Positions 10,300 to 21,092 of a stretch of DNA of 50,550 nucleotides are shown piece by piece (position 1 is the first letter of the stretch; each line of letters begins with the position of its first letter). The position numbers and the translations under genes are program-made. Location: positions 1-50,550 of the forward strand of contig SSNU01000347.1 of the NCBI GenBank assembly GCA_012064415.1. The letters are read 5' to 3'. Below the pieces are notes generated by a model. It saw only the letters and a list, made by a program, of their open reading frames with translations. It made no database searches and had not been told where the DNA came from. This stretch comes from Gyrodactylus bullatarudis (lineage: Eukaryota > Platyhelminthes > Monogenea > Gyrodactylidea > Gyrodactylidae).

Positions 10300-10680
10300 A
10301 ACTTAGAATAAAGCTTTTTACAAAAAACTCCATTTTTTATCAAAAATTTGAATATGTAGAAGATTTTTTTGTAATCATACTCATGTTCCTCTGAAAAAAA
10401 AATATTTTCATGAAAAATATGGTCATTTTTCAAATTTCGATTTGGCGCCAAAAAGCTTTTTTTGGAATTTTGAACTCAAAATTTTCATAGATCTGAAAGT
10501 GAGACTGTGGTCAAAAGATATTTATTAGAACCATAATCTGTTCTAATGCATAAACTCTTCATCGTTTGGGAGCTGAATTTCATTTTTTAAAATCATATTC
10601 ACTACTTGAAAATCAATGAAATTTCAATAAATCGAAATCCCTCAATAATGGTGCATCTGAGTTGTAGCATCTCTCTGGAC
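10300..10680 (+). repeat. Foldback-family fragment
   Basis: 10,425-10,600 is the inverted counterpart of about 23,150-23,345: both share TTCTAATGCATAA, CATCGTTTGGGAGCT and the GGCGCCAAAA/GACGCCAAAA core. The start (TTTTTACAAAAAACTCCA) resembles the subterminal part of the complete elements. The termini are missing. Confidence 0.55.
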
Positions 10681-11766
10681 CAAAATGTCTTAAAAAGTGA
10701 GATGTTATTGCAATTGAATCTTAGCTTCTATTAAATAAGGATCAACCATATTGTTTTTAACTGTAAACCATCTCAGTTTGTGAATTTATTCTTGAAACAC
10801 TTAACCTTTATCATAGGATAGAGTACATAAATTTGCATCTTCACCATTAATTGAAGAATAAAATGCGATGACATGAAATTCAATTAAGATATTTGATTAA
10901 TCACCTTGATTGTGCTGTGTTTTTCTTGAAAAGAAGAAAGTAATTGAAAATTTCCTTTTCCCTTCGAACTTGACTCAGGAATCAAATTTCTTTTGTTTCT
11001 CCAATTTTCGGCGAATAAAACGAGTTTTTCTAAATCCTGCCTGAATCATTTGTATTTTCAGTGGGTTTTAATTTAATTGATAAGAGTCACAGAAAGTGTG
11101 TCTTGTATTTTTATTTTGCCAAACAACCGATTTAGTCACTAAATTTTAGTGCCACTTCTCTTGATGAGAAAGTCATATGTTTTATTTAGAAAAAAACTTC
11201 GATTAAGTCAGTTTTCTGTACTCAGTAGAGTACAACACAATTTTTACAACTATCAACATTACGATTCTCGAACAGATTTCAGTATTAAGCAAATACAGAG
11301 GATTCTAAATATGCTAAAGTCTATTCTCAGAACTATCTGAGAACAGAGGTAGAAATTCTCAAAAATTTCGAGGGTTAATACTTGATGTGAAATAATATTA
11401 TTCGCAATTATACAGGTACTGTACCCAGTAAGCCATCCTGATGATACAGTCTAAATTAATTATATATGTAAAACATGCAAAATATCTTCTCTTCCAGAAA
11501 TGTTGGAGTATTTCTAAAATCATTTTCAAACTTAGCTTTAAATTCTGAAAATAGTTGTGTATTCGGCTAAACGTCTTTAGATGAAGAGTGGTTCTCTAGT
11601 ACTCAGCTCTTCTTCGGAAAATCTTCGTTGGAAACTAATCATGCAAATCTAAAGCTGTTTTACATGAATAGGGGAATCTTATCGAAAACTGAAAAAAAGA
11701 TTACTTTGCGAAAGATTGCAAACTTAAATTATAATTATCTGAAGAACTCAATTGCTGGATGTTATA
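10681..11766. other. A/T-rich stretch, nothing firmly recognised
   Basis: No coding similarity is visible. Short frames at 11,149-11,340 and 11,628-11,822 have no recognised domain, but the end of the second overlaps the Penelope-like fragment listed next. Confidence 0.4.
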
Positions 11767-11866
11767 TATCACAACCCGTAATTAGCAAAGACAAAATTGC
11801 AAAGAAATCCACACTTCCATAGACGAAGAGAAGTAGAAAACGTTATAGTCTAAGAAGGCAACCAAC
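11767..11866 (+). repeat. Fragment related to the 19.7-kb Penelope-like C-terminus
   Basis: DNA here matches the reverse complement of 19,655-19,752 with gaps: both contain CAACC(C/T)GTAATTAGC (reading ISQPVIS), then AGAAAACGT and AGTCTAAG, and end in GGCAACCAAC. It is a third locus of the same coding family, with a stop inside the aligned part. Confidence 0.5.
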
Positions 11867-11946
11867 CCATTTTATGTGCTCAAATGAACCAATCAAAAGA
11901 TCAAACATTTCATCTATAATATGTTACCGTTAATCTTGTTACTCTT

Positions 11947-12711
11947 GATAGTCTTAACTTAAGACTATCAGGTAGTCTCAAGACTAACGGAATAGTTTGA
12001 TAAACTTGTTAATACGTTTCAAGATTAACAAGATATTTAGCAATATAATATAGCTTGTTGAATTTGATACTCAGCTGACTGAAATCAATTTGTTAAGGCT
12101 ATGAAGATTTTTTATCAAACAATCCAATTGTGTAAGGTCTGAAATTGAGACTTCTTATACAGTGCAATGCGAAACTCATGGATTCCAGAGAATAAGACGT
12201 ATCAAGTGTTGAAATTCAGCCAAAAGTATTAATGTTAAGTAAGGATTTTAATTCAAATTTGTTACCGAGTTTCAGGAATAACTAGTTAGTGATCTTACTA
12301 TTAATTTCTTCTCATCACGTATTTTCATTTGTTGATTCAAGTCTATTCTATCAAATGAGGAATATTTGAAGGACTACTTTTTCACCATTTAAAGCCATTT
12401 GGACCTTTTCTGATAATATGCAGAAATTCATATTTCGATCTCAAACTTATTATTCTTGAAGCCTGGTAACAAGTTTAACCAACTATTCAGCTAAAATTAT
12501 ATAACAAGTTCCATTAAGGGACCTTACAATGTTGGATTTTTTTCTTAATCTTTGATATTATTTTCGAAAAATTTGATTCAATCAACCAAACTTATTACCG
12601 AGTATCAAATTCAACAAGCTACTTTATATTGCTAAATAGTTAGTTAATCTTGAAACCTGGTAACAAGTTTATCAAACTATTCCCTTAGTCTTAAGACTAC
12701 CTGATAGTCTC
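11947..12711. mobile_element. Long terminal-inverted-repeat element, about 765 bp, non-coding
   Basis: The left arm (about 11,962-12,085) and right arm (about 12,597-12,710) are inverted copies of over 100 bp, sharing AGACTATCAGGTAGTCT, GGAATAGTTTGATAAACTTG and AGCTTGTTGAATTTGATACT. The left end also holds an 11-bp perfect hairpin with a one-base loop (11,947-11,969). The interior repeats parts of the arms (GTTACCGAGT, CCTGGTAACAAGTTTA). There is no transposase, so a non-autonomous DNA element is likely. Target duplications were not identified. Confidence 0.65.
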
Positions 12712-13875
12712 AACCGAAACTCGATGGCCACCCTAGTCCTGGAAAAATTAGAGCGTAATATATCGCATAATGTATTTTTACAAGGAATTCATCGTTGCTG
12801 GGTATATTTTAGAAGTACGAAGAATTGAGTTTTTAAGCTTTATTGCGAGGTTCAGAGAGGTTTTAGAGAGTTTAAAAGCATCTGGGTATATAAAAGACAA
12901 GTTCCTTTTTGATAGGAACATTAAAGTTTCTCTTCAAAGGCACTCTAAAATCAGGGTTTTGGATCTCATAGTAAAGAGGTGTTGATAGTTAATCTGTAAG
13001 GTTTATTTCACTTATACTATTTTGAAACTGATTAAGCTAAGAATATTTTTGCTTCTATTATGAGAAAAATGATTAAAATTAAATTTTGCAAATTTTTCTA
13101 CACTTTAATTTTAATACAAATCATTGTTTACATTGTATCAGGTTCATGAATAGGTTTTGGACCATCATTCGAATTCTCTTGAAGAGCCCATTCAGATTCT
13201 ATCCCAGGATAGAAATCGAAAATTTGCAATTCCCATCTTCATATCAGTCAGGTTTACCATTGAAGTAAACATGAGTAACTAATTTTCATGTTAAATAAAT
13301 TTTTAAATGCATAATCTCAAGAACTATCTTAGTGATATCAATATAAATTGAAGGAGTAAATAAGGAATGATTTTAATCTCAATATCTAATGATCTCAAAT
13401 CGACACGAATAATAATTATAATAACACACTACTGTTTAATGATAAAAATAGGACTGCTCCCTCCCTATTCTATTGCTGGGTCCTTCAAAAGAATTCTACT
13501 CATTATATGATATATAAAATCTAGATTCTAGATTAGTTGTTGCATAACTCCTCTCTGAACAGAAACATTAGACTGTTGAGTGTAGAAAATTTAGAAAATT
13601 CAAGTAGATTATCTTGATAGATAGTTTAGATATCTCATGCATTACAAAAATACGAACTCTATTTCTCTCGCTTACTTCTCATGTTCAAGTGGATCTTGAA
13701 TGAAAATTATATTTATTTATAATCATGAAAATTGACAGAAAGAGTAAATTAGAGTTGAGGTTAAATAAGAGTGTTTATTTGAAAAATAGATGAGAAAATT
13801 CGATGATGTTACCTCAATATTTGTTGAATAATTTTCAAAGTCCTCATATATATTCCTGAAGTTCTCCAAATATCA
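12712..13875. other. A/T-rich stretch without a supported gene
   Basis: Frames at 12,770-12,985 and 13,086-13,268 are short and match nothing known to me. No repeat boundary is evident. Confidence 0.4.
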
Positions 13876-13962
13876 CAAATTTCATTGATTTTCAAGTAGT
13901 GAAAATGATCAAGATTTTCAGTTCAGAATTCGTAAAAAAAGGGTTTTTGGCGTCAAATTTAA
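13876..13962 (+). repeat. Foldback-family fragment
   Basis: Carries TTTCATTGATTTTCAAGTAG, shared with about 10,600 in inverse, and a TTTTTGGCGTCAAAT core as at 23,310. It abuts the LINE scrap that follows. Confidence 0.4.
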
Positions 13963-13966
13963 CTAT

Positions 13967-14340
13967 GTACTTTTTCCTATGTATCTCCTCGCGAGAAGAC
14001 AACAATTTGTTCAGTTTAATAACACCATAAGTGAAACAGTCCCGATTTATTCGGGTGTACCTCAAGGTTCTTATATCGGCCCTCTTCTCTTTAATATTTG
14101 CTTCGCTGATATTCAGCTCCTCTAGGATTGTGAGGATGTCGTTGTTAAATTCGCTGACGACATTAAATTAGTCTTTAATGTAAAAAATCAATCACAACTT
14201 CTCTCTTCTTAAAGGTTCCCTTGAGGCCATGAGTCTCTATATTAAATGCAAAATTATGCTCCGATCTCCCTGCAACCCTCTTGGAATCTCTTCTACTTCC
14301 TGGAGAAATTTTCTCCTTTACTTGTGACTTCGGTGTTAAT
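13967..14340 (+). pseudogene. LINE reverse transcriptase fragment, decayed
   Basis: RT palm of the same LINE family on the plus strand. It reads LLARRQQFVQFN, then SGVPQGSYIGPLLFNICF, ADIQLL followed by a TAG stop, then VVVKFADDIKLVFNVKN, which is the catalytic [YF]xDD box with Ala. After frame changes near 14,205 it resumes with MSLYIKCKIM and LPGEIFSFTCDFGVN, which align with GLEINRSKCKLLF and LPGDILESTTDLGFEIN of the 26.6-kb copy. Only about 370 bp are left, and both ends are lost. Confidence 0.8.
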
Positions 14341-14436
14341 GAAAACTAAAATTATATCCGTTTTTTCAGTTATCAAAAATTAAATTTTCAATTATTTCCA
14401 AAAATTTTCAAAAGAAAATACTTTTTATAAATAACA

Positions 14437-14721
14437 CTAAATTTCATTACATTTTTTTTCAGCTTTTGATTTTTTATGGCTTTTACATGGTCTTCCACGT
14501 TTTTTATTTATTCTGTAGCCTTCAAGTAGAAGAATATCCAAAATGATTAAATTAATTCTCTCATAATCGAATTCTTCATTTAGTATGAAAGAAAAAGTTT
14601 TTGTTTGCCATAAATTTAATTTTCCCAAAATTATTAATTTACTCTGCAATGCCAAAGATAAATTAAAATGAAACAGATATTTTTTCAATTTATTAAGCAG
14701 CTGGATTATTGATGTAATCAC
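14437..14721 (-). CDS. Doubtful short ORF with a basic GRP tail
   Basis: A 94-codon ATG-initiated frame; the end reads NKKRGRPCKSHKKSKAEKK. The RGRP core resembles an AT-hook, a minor-groove DNA-binding motif, but the rest (LKKYLFHFNLSLALQ) has no recognised fold and the composition is that of the surrounding A/T-rich DNA. It may be the last exon or remnant of a gene, or chance. Confidence 0.2.
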   Translation of the reverse strand: MITSIIQLLNKLKKYLFHFNLSLALQSKLIILGKLNLWQTKTFSFILNEEFDYERINLIILDILLLEGYRINKKRGRPCKSHKKSKAEKKCNEI

Positions 14722-16055
14722 GAAATGTGGAAAAAGACAAACAAATCACCCAATTATTTTATTGGTATCATACACGAATCTACTCAATGAGTAGTTCTCA
14801 TTGACTTCACTATTCCCCTTCCCCATATCCAATATATTGTAATTCAATTAATCTTGATTTCGAATAACTGGCACGTTGTGACTCATCGAACTTTTCCTGA
14901 CTAAGTGTGAATTATTCTATAGTAATCCAAATACATCATTCCATCTTTGAGCTCTTTTAGTTTCCATCTATGGGGATATTTTTGCATTAATCTTGGACAA
15001 CCCGAAGAACTATTCACTCTATTTCGCTTTATAAACTAACTTATTCTAACTTTTAAAAACCTTTGCGAGAGTGCTGAATCCGCGAATTGCCCATTAATTA
15101 ACGCGAAATTTGACGCTCTTTTTAATAAGGATTATCAATTTCGGATTCCTATGTTTTCATACCAAAATTATCGATCAAGTTCATTGAGCTACTCAAAATA
15201 AGCCTTTTTTCAATTTTTGGCCATAACTGCCAAAATATTAATGCTGAAATCAGCATAAAATTTTAATCTAGAAAATTTATACCAGATCAAGTTCGTACGA
15301 CCCCACCCCCACTTGTGTGATTTTTCTGGGTTTTCACTTTTTCTCTCTTGTTACTGGGGTAGAGGAATGGTTTTAAACATTATTATTTTTAACCCATTTG
15401 AAATATTAATAAAAAAATTAAAAAAGATATTCTATTCCTTTAGCTACTTTCAAGCTTTGCATTGTTTTTAATTATTTTTTCCCTAAACATCTTGTGTTTG
15501 GGTAAAGGGGTGTGGAAGTGGCAGCTCTATTTAAAGTTTAAATTTTAAGCTAGAAATTTTTATTCATTTCAAAGTAAGATGAGAGATGAGAATAGCTAAT
15601 CAAAGATGCAAGATTTCGAGGTTATCCAGAAATTTACTGCTATTCTAATAAACAAAAATATTTTTCTTTGTCTGCTGATATAGACTTGAAATTTTCGAGT
15701 CAAAAATGCAACCAAAACTTTTTGCCTCTCTCTTTGATTTTCCAAAAAAAGAAAAAATATAGTTGGTTCGAATACTCTTTTTGAAAAGAATAATTGAAAA
15801 AAGTGTGTCAAATTTTCCCGACAAGAGCATGCTATCGGCTTATTCGATGAAAAAACAATTTTCAGCAGTCTGTCTCATTCCTACGATGAAAGTTAAGAAA
15901 TTGAATTTTAATTTTAAATTAGTTCAAGCTTTAATATTATAATCGAAAAGTTTGGTTATACTGGTTATTAGGGCCCCGAATTGGATTGAACCTTGAACAA
16001 TTAATTGATTGATTTAACTTTTATCTGTTTCATTACTCCCATGGTTTAAGTAAAC
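14722..16055. other. A/T-rich stretch, nothing firmly recognised
   Basis: Non-coding as far as can be seen. About 15,329-15,370 (GTTTTCACTTTTTCTCTC) resembles 19,786-19,830 inside the Penelope-like C-terminal frame, too short to call. Overlapping minus frames at 15,596-15,830 are low-complexity. Confidence 0.4.
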
Positions 16056-16787
16056 CTAATTGACATGAAGATGGGAATTTATTTTGCAAAAAACTCAATA
16101 TTTTTCTGCCATAGAGGTTGGGAGTAAACCACCATTTCCAAGAAAAGTTAAACTTCTAAATTTGGATCATCCAAAAATTTAAATTTTTCGATTTCCCACG
16201 ATAATGACCAATAGACTTGGATGAAATTTTGGGAAATCACCTAAATCGCCCATCGATATGAAAAACTTAATCTTCAAGTACTATAATATAATGCCACCAA
16301 ATTTCGCTTCAAAATACCTTTCCATGCTTCTGGAATAAGATAAACAAAATTGTGAAAATTTTTAAATTTAAAACGTTTCATGACCTATCAAAATTGTAAT
16401 ATTCATGAAAAATAAGAGAAATATCGTTTTGAGCTATTGAAAAAACAATTTTAAAAGGATTCAAGTCATTTTTACAACTTTATGTAAGGAAATAATGTGA
16501 ATTCAAGTTAAAATTATAAATATAAAACAATAAAAAACGTTCTAAATTTGAAAATTCACACAATTTTGTTCATCTTATTCCAGAAGAAGCATGGAAAGGG
16601 ATTTTGAAGCGATATTTGGTGGGACTTAATTTAAATACTTGAAGATTAGTTTTTTCATATCGATGGGTGATTTAAGTAATTTTGCAAAATTTCGTTGACC
16701 AATATTTGTGAACTATTCATAACTATCCGGAGAAAAAATATAAATATTTTTGTTAATAAAGTGAATTCGCATCTTCATGTCAATTAG
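16056..16787. mobile_element. Foldback/MITE element, 732 bp
   Basis: The left end CTAATTGACATGAAGATG is repeated inverted at the right end (16,770-16,787). Inside, about 16,200-16,370 and about 16,540-16,710 are inverted copies of each other (ATCGATATGAAAAA, CTTGAAGTA-like, TCTGGAATAAGATAAACAAAATT), so the transcript would form a long hairpin. A partial second copy is at 37,490-37,890. It has no coding capacity. Confidence 0.75.
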
Positions 16788-17551
16788 CTTTGCAATTAGA
16801 TTTTTCAAACTTTTACTTAATCCTGCAAGTTAGCAAGTGTTGTAAGCAAATTCTACTTAGATTTCCATAACATCGAGATTTATAAAACTAAATCAATTTA
16901 TTTTGTTCTCTCTGTTGACGAGTTTAGACTCAGCATTTCAATTATCTCACTAGAAATCCCAAACTACTAAAATCTTCGTTTTTTACTATACGAGGTTACG
17001 CCTATTTCATTAGAGAACATATTAAAAAATCACTGCTTACTTCTTTTTCTCAATCTCATCTGTGAAAGTGTGTAATCTGTTTTATCTAAATCAGAGACAA
17101 CCTCTATTAAAATAGCATTTCAACAAATATTTTTACACCTTTCCACTACAATACCATTAGCATCATAGGACAGGGATAAAATTAGATTTTTCCTTTTTCA
17201 TATACACTAAAAATTTGGGTGTTTCTTTCAACACTTTTTTGTATCTTTTCCAATGTATTCTTCTAGAATGTAATGTTATACGCGTGTAACATTGAAGCTT
17301 CTCTTTTGGGTTAGATTTTTGAGTCATCCTCATTTTATATAAGGATAAATGTATTTCTCTCTATGCTCACCATGGTATCTTATTGAGGTAATTTTTTATT
17401 TTAATACTTTCTGCAAAATTTTCAAGAAATCTTTTGTAATTTTTCTTTATACTGAAAGGAAAAATTAGAGAAAATTAGCTTACTTGATCACTAAAAATTT
17501 CGCAAAATTTAAAAGAATGTTAAGTTGGAATTTCATTTGGAATAAAAAGAA
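16788..17551. other. A/T-rich stretch, nothing recognised
   Basis: No coding similarity or repeat boundary seen before the Penelope-like frame. Confidence 0.35.
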
Positions 17552-17830
17552 ATGAGCTCATGCATAAGTTATTCAAATCTGACAGCTCTCAAGACAGCAG
17601 AGGCTATTTTCATTGAGAAAGAAAAGCCTAATTTGTGCGTTCAGAAAGTAGCTATCAAACCACTAGTCCTACCGAGAAGAACTTTGAAAACAATAGACAC
17701 GAATGAAGAGAACAGAGAGAAATTAGCTAATTCCCAACCTTCAACCAGATCCAGACTAAGAAAAAGGATTATGGCGGAAGGAAACCAAGATCATAGATTA
17801 CTAATTTCATTCGCCAATTTGATGAATTGA
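17552..17830 (+). pseudogene. C-terminal end of a Penelope-like (GIY-YIG type) protein, fragment
   Basis: A 92-codon frame whose start reads LKTAEAIFIEKEKPNLCVQK. This matches the pattern A-E-A-x-(F/Y)-I-x(5)-P-x-L-N-x-Q that closes the GIY-YIG endonuclease domain of Penelope-like retroelements. The rest (LPRRTLKTIDTNEENREKL) is an unassigned tail. The minus-strand frame at 19.7-20.1 kb has the same signature (KPDLCKQK). The RT and the GIY and YIG motifs themselves are absent, and a TAA lies just before the first ATG, so this is a 5'-truncated remnant. 127 bases past the stop, GTCTAAC and 12 A (17,957-17,975) look like an element 3' end. The domain call rests on a short motif. Confidence 0.45.
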
Positions 17831-18540
17831 TAGAACATTTTTTTTATTTTATTTTTTTATACATCATTTTTCATTCATTTTGCCTTGAACGAAAACCCCT
17901 ATAAAGATTACTTTATTATTTTGTAATTATCTATTTTATTTAAATATAAGAAATTCGTCTAACAAAAAAAAAAAAAGAATTCAAAAGTTCAACTTTTTCT
18001 TTAAAATCTCGAGTTTTTCTTAAACTCTATAGCCAAGTTTGAAATCTTAAAATTGATCCTAAATATCAGTATCAAAGTTTTTGAAATTCGTAAAATGGCT
18101 TAATTTTTTTTCATTTCAAATCAAATACGATGAAAATATAGTGGAAAAAAGATCATGAGGCCCAGTTTTTGAAGAAAACTGTTCTGGATAATTTTATTTT
18201 TTTCAAAGTACTCCTGGAACTTTGATCTAGATATTTTCATTTTATCGGATTTTTATTTTTGCGAGACGCACAATTTTCGGACACGGATTGTTTTCCAGTA
18301 GTAAATGTATCAACAAATTCGGTCCCTTAACTCTTTGATCACATTAAGCAATTTTTGATTTTCATGTCTAAATTGTTATCTTTAAAACTTCTTTTGACCA
18401 TCCTTTAACTTTGGAACTAAAAATCAAGCCATTTTTAACATTCGACCTAAAAAATTTGGTTGCGATATTAATGTCGTTAGTTTTAATAAAACAAGAAGAA
18501 ACTATTTTTTATCTAAAAGATCAACCGTAGAATTAATACA
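17831..18540. other. Non-coding stretch downstream of the Penelope-like fragment
   Basis: Contains the tail GTCTAAC plus 12 A (17,957-17,975), which recurs as GTCTAAC plus 10 A at 18,652-18,668. Nothing else was recognised. Confidence 0.4.
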
Positions 18541-18559
18541 GGTTCCAGAATTGATAAAA

Positions 18560-18795
18560 TTGATTTTTTAACCTGTTTAAACACAAACAGCCACTTGGAG
18601 TACTGAGGAGTCCTAGTAAGGACGAAACGCGTCTACATCAAAAATAAACTTGTCTAACAAAAAAAAAATCTTCCACGATGGGTTGAATATTATTTGACTC
18701 TCTTATGAAATCGACTTTTGCTTATCCAGATTCTAACATCTCGGTGTGAGAAGACAATCTCCATCAAGTTACCAGTGACAACACTTTGCTAGTAG
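18560..18795 (+). repeat. Hammerhead-bearing repeat, copy A
   Basis: Shares with 25,925-26,262 the ribozyme block, then TTGAATATTATTTGACTCTC, GCTTATCC, ATTCTAACAT, and after a gap GTTACCA..CAGTGAC.ACACTTTGC and AGTAGGTT. Copy A has about 40 extra bases after the ribozyme, including a poly-A run (18,659-18,668). Confidence 0.65.
18597..18639 (+). ncRNA. Hammerhead ribozyme, type I, minimal, core intact
   Basis: A self-cleaving RNA motif. All conserved parts are in order: CTGAGGA (18,603-18,609, fits CUGANGA), stem II GTCCT/AGGAC (18,610-18,614 with 18,619-18,623) closed by a 4-base loop, GAAA (18,624-18,627), then CGC and the GTC cleavage triplet (18,631-18,633). Stem I pairs 18,597-18,602 with TACATC (18,634-18,639) with one mismatch and one G-U. 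Stem III is very short; ACGCGT (18,627-18,632) is self-complementary, so activity would need a dimeric or concatenated RNA, as known for satellite and retroelement hammerheads. Predicted cleavage is after C18,633. Confidence 0.75.
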
Positions 18796-19636
18796 GTTTA
18801 GTGTCTTAAATTCTTTGGTTTGACTCAAATTCCTTTTGCTTTATTTTTCTTACAGGATTTGGGATGCTAATTGCTTCGTCTCAATCTGCTATTTTTCTGT
18901 AAAGTTCTCTCCTCTGAATTCTAAAACCTTTATTCATATGGAATCATGATAATTAATGAGTATGATTAATTTTCATAACCTCTGATGATCTTTTGATTTC
19001 TCTCAACAGAACTTTTTGATATTTTTAAGATCAATTTTTCTCAAAATATTCATTATAATAATCATTAGATTTCTAATAATTATAATTATTATATCAAAAT
19101 ATGCATATAATATTTTTCTCTTTTTTACCATACCTAGGTATCAATTTTCTCAAATTTTTCACATTTCGTCCAACTCTAATATATACTTCCGGATAATTGG
19201 AAATATTCATCAATTAAAAAAAAAAAGAATTATGTTTACGAGACTTGGCGAAATGTTAATATCTCGTTGAATATTTTGTTAAAATTTTAATTGACTAGTC
19301 TTAATTTTGATTTCCTATATTTATGTATTTTTTCTTCAATTGCATTGAAAAATTAATAAAGTGGGAAGTAACGCCGAACGTCTTCAAGAATATTATCTGG
19401 TTCCAATGAAGAATTCATTGTAAGGATTTAGAAGACAAGTGAATATTTAGTGATAAAGCTTATATTTCACCGGATCTCATCAGACTCTTACACCGGCTAG
19501 ATATATATACAATTTTAAAACAGATAAAATTTTTAATAAAATCCTCTGATTGGTTTAATCGGATTTGAGCACAATAGAGCACAAGGGGAAGGAGGGATTT
19601 CAATTCAATTGGTTGTTTCAGGATCATTGTTTCCTC
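18796..19636. other. Very A/T-rich stretch, nothing recognised
   Basis: The 84-codon frame at 19,016-19,270 is Ile/Phe/Tyr-rich low-complexity translation (IIIIIRFLIIIIII). No repeat boundary is seen. Confidence 0.4.
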
Positions 19637-19654
19637 CTAACGTATCTATCCATC

Positions 19655-20147
19655 GTTGGTTGCCCACTTAGACTTTTACGTTTTCTGCCCTTCTTAGTGA
19701 TTGCAGGTGCAGGTTTCTTACCATTTCTTTTCCGCTAATTACAGGTTGAGAGATGATTAGATTATCAACTTTCGTTGACTTTTCAGAGTTTTCACTTTTT
19801 CTCTCATTTGTACTTGTTACTAGGGAAGAGGACTGTAGATTATTGCATTGAAACGTAGATTCAACTACTTGCTCATTTTGTTCACTAATTGGATTGACCA
19901 CATTATTCTCTGCAATTTGGGTTGAGCTAGCAACAGGACTCTCTGCTAATAACTTTGCAACCTTTGATAACTTTTTCTTGTTCGTAAACCGCTTCTTATC
20001 TGTGAAACCCAATTGTGTAGCCAATTCTTTTTGCTTGCACAAATCAGGCTTAAGTACCTTGATATAATGGGTTTCGGCCTTTCCCAGGACTTGTTCTCTC
20101 ACAATAGTTAAAATTAATAGTTTCTTGGTTTCGGCAAAATAGCTATA
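19655..20147 (-). pseudogene. C-terminal part of a Penelope-like (GIY-YIG type) protein, second copy
   Basis: Minus-strand frame, ATG- or GTG-less at its true start and 5' truncated. It reads LGKAETHYIKVLKPDLCKQK, the same signature as the plus-strand fragment at 17.6 kb and the usual end of the PLE endonuclease domain. A Lys/Ser-rich tail follows (KKRFTNKKKLSKVAKLL), and the frame ends in SLRRAENVKV with a TAA just before 19,668. 19,655-19,752 also matches 11,767-11,866. A C-terminal tail with basic KKRF-type clusters could be a nuclear signal, but that is inference. No RT domain is found upstream. Confidence 0.45.
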
Positions 20148-20786
20148 GACATTTGAACGATAATATTGTCGAAGCTATAGACATCTTTATTTGTGAAATA
20201 ATATGGGATCATCTTGTTTCATTAGATAAAATTAAAATGCTGTGCTAAAAATTGCACTTTTGCAATAGCTCTTTTATTTTTGATAGATGATCTATCGGCG
20301 TCAGAAAGTTTTTGATCAACTGATGGAATTAGTCCCTTGATATTACCACTAGATGAGAAAAACGGATATCCCCAAAAGAAATATAAAAATTGTGTAAATT
20401 GGTCATTGGAAAAATTATCATTTTTTGATTCTTTCAGTAATTTGGCTTGACTGTTACAAATTCTAGCCTACCGACTAAACAACTATTCTAGCATATGTGA
20501 TATTACAATCATCCAACGAAATTAGAGGGCAAATAATTAATATAACAAACTTTTTCATTGTCGTTTCCACATAAAAATACTCTAGCATTCATATTTAGTT
20601 TTTGATTCTGACTAGAACTGATTTAACCTTTGAGATTCCCACAACACTGATTAGTTTGGAAATACACCAATGATATAAGAGTTCGAGAGAAAAAACCCTC
20701 ATGGGAATGTATTTTTTATTTTTGAACAAGCCTGAGTGGAATAATTAAGTTGTTTACAATCTTGGTAAAAAATTTAATGGGAGTGT
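20148..20786. other. A/T-rich stretch, nothing recognised
   Basis: No coding similarity seen in either strand. Confidence 0.35.
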
Positions 20787-20931
20787 TTTTATGCTTTAAA
20801 ATGTCGTTGGAGATGAGTGGTAAAAATTGATTCTTTATTTTTCGTCGTTACAGAATGAAATTGAAAATTTTTAGTTTTTACGAAAAGATTTTAATCAAGA
20901 AGATGATGTAATCATGAAGAATGATTAATGA
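20787..20931 (+). repeat. Inverted duplication, left arm
   Basis: Nearly identical (a handful of differences over about 145 bp) to the reverse complement of 22,306-22,451, sharing for example TTTAAAATGTCGTTGGAGAT and GATGATGTAATCATGAAG. The arms enclose the cysteine-rich gene and its pseudogene fragment. Confidence 0.85.
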
Positions 20932-20932
20932 G

Positions 20933-21092
20933 CTTATCTCGAGCTTCTATGAAAGATGGTCCATCTTCAATCATAAGTTCTTCTTCAACCTTCATAGTAT
21001 TACTGTTGTGTGCGCTCAATAAGCAATCATGACCGCACTCTACGGATGGCTTGTGCTTTTGCATCTTCGAATGAATTTTCTTCAAATATTAG
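20933..21092 (-). pseudogene. Fragment of a cysteine-rich secreted protein gene
   Basis: Third member of the family, same orientation as the intact copy. It reads EENSFEDAKAQAI (about 21,050-21,090), then after a frame change ECGHDCLLSAHN and EEELMIEDGPSFIEARDK. The signal peptide, the first CX3CX3C module, half of the second and everything after EARDK are missing. The 5' flank (21,107-21,150, with CTGATCGATGGAT) still resembles the 5' flank of the intact gene at 22,249-22,285. The fragment ends exactly where the inverted-duplication arm begins, so a rearrangement cut the gene there. Confidence 0.75.

Noticed and set aside
19016..19270. 84-codon hydrophobic frame as a membrane protein
   Set aside because: Ile/Phe runs come directly from ATT/TTT-rich low-complexity DNA.
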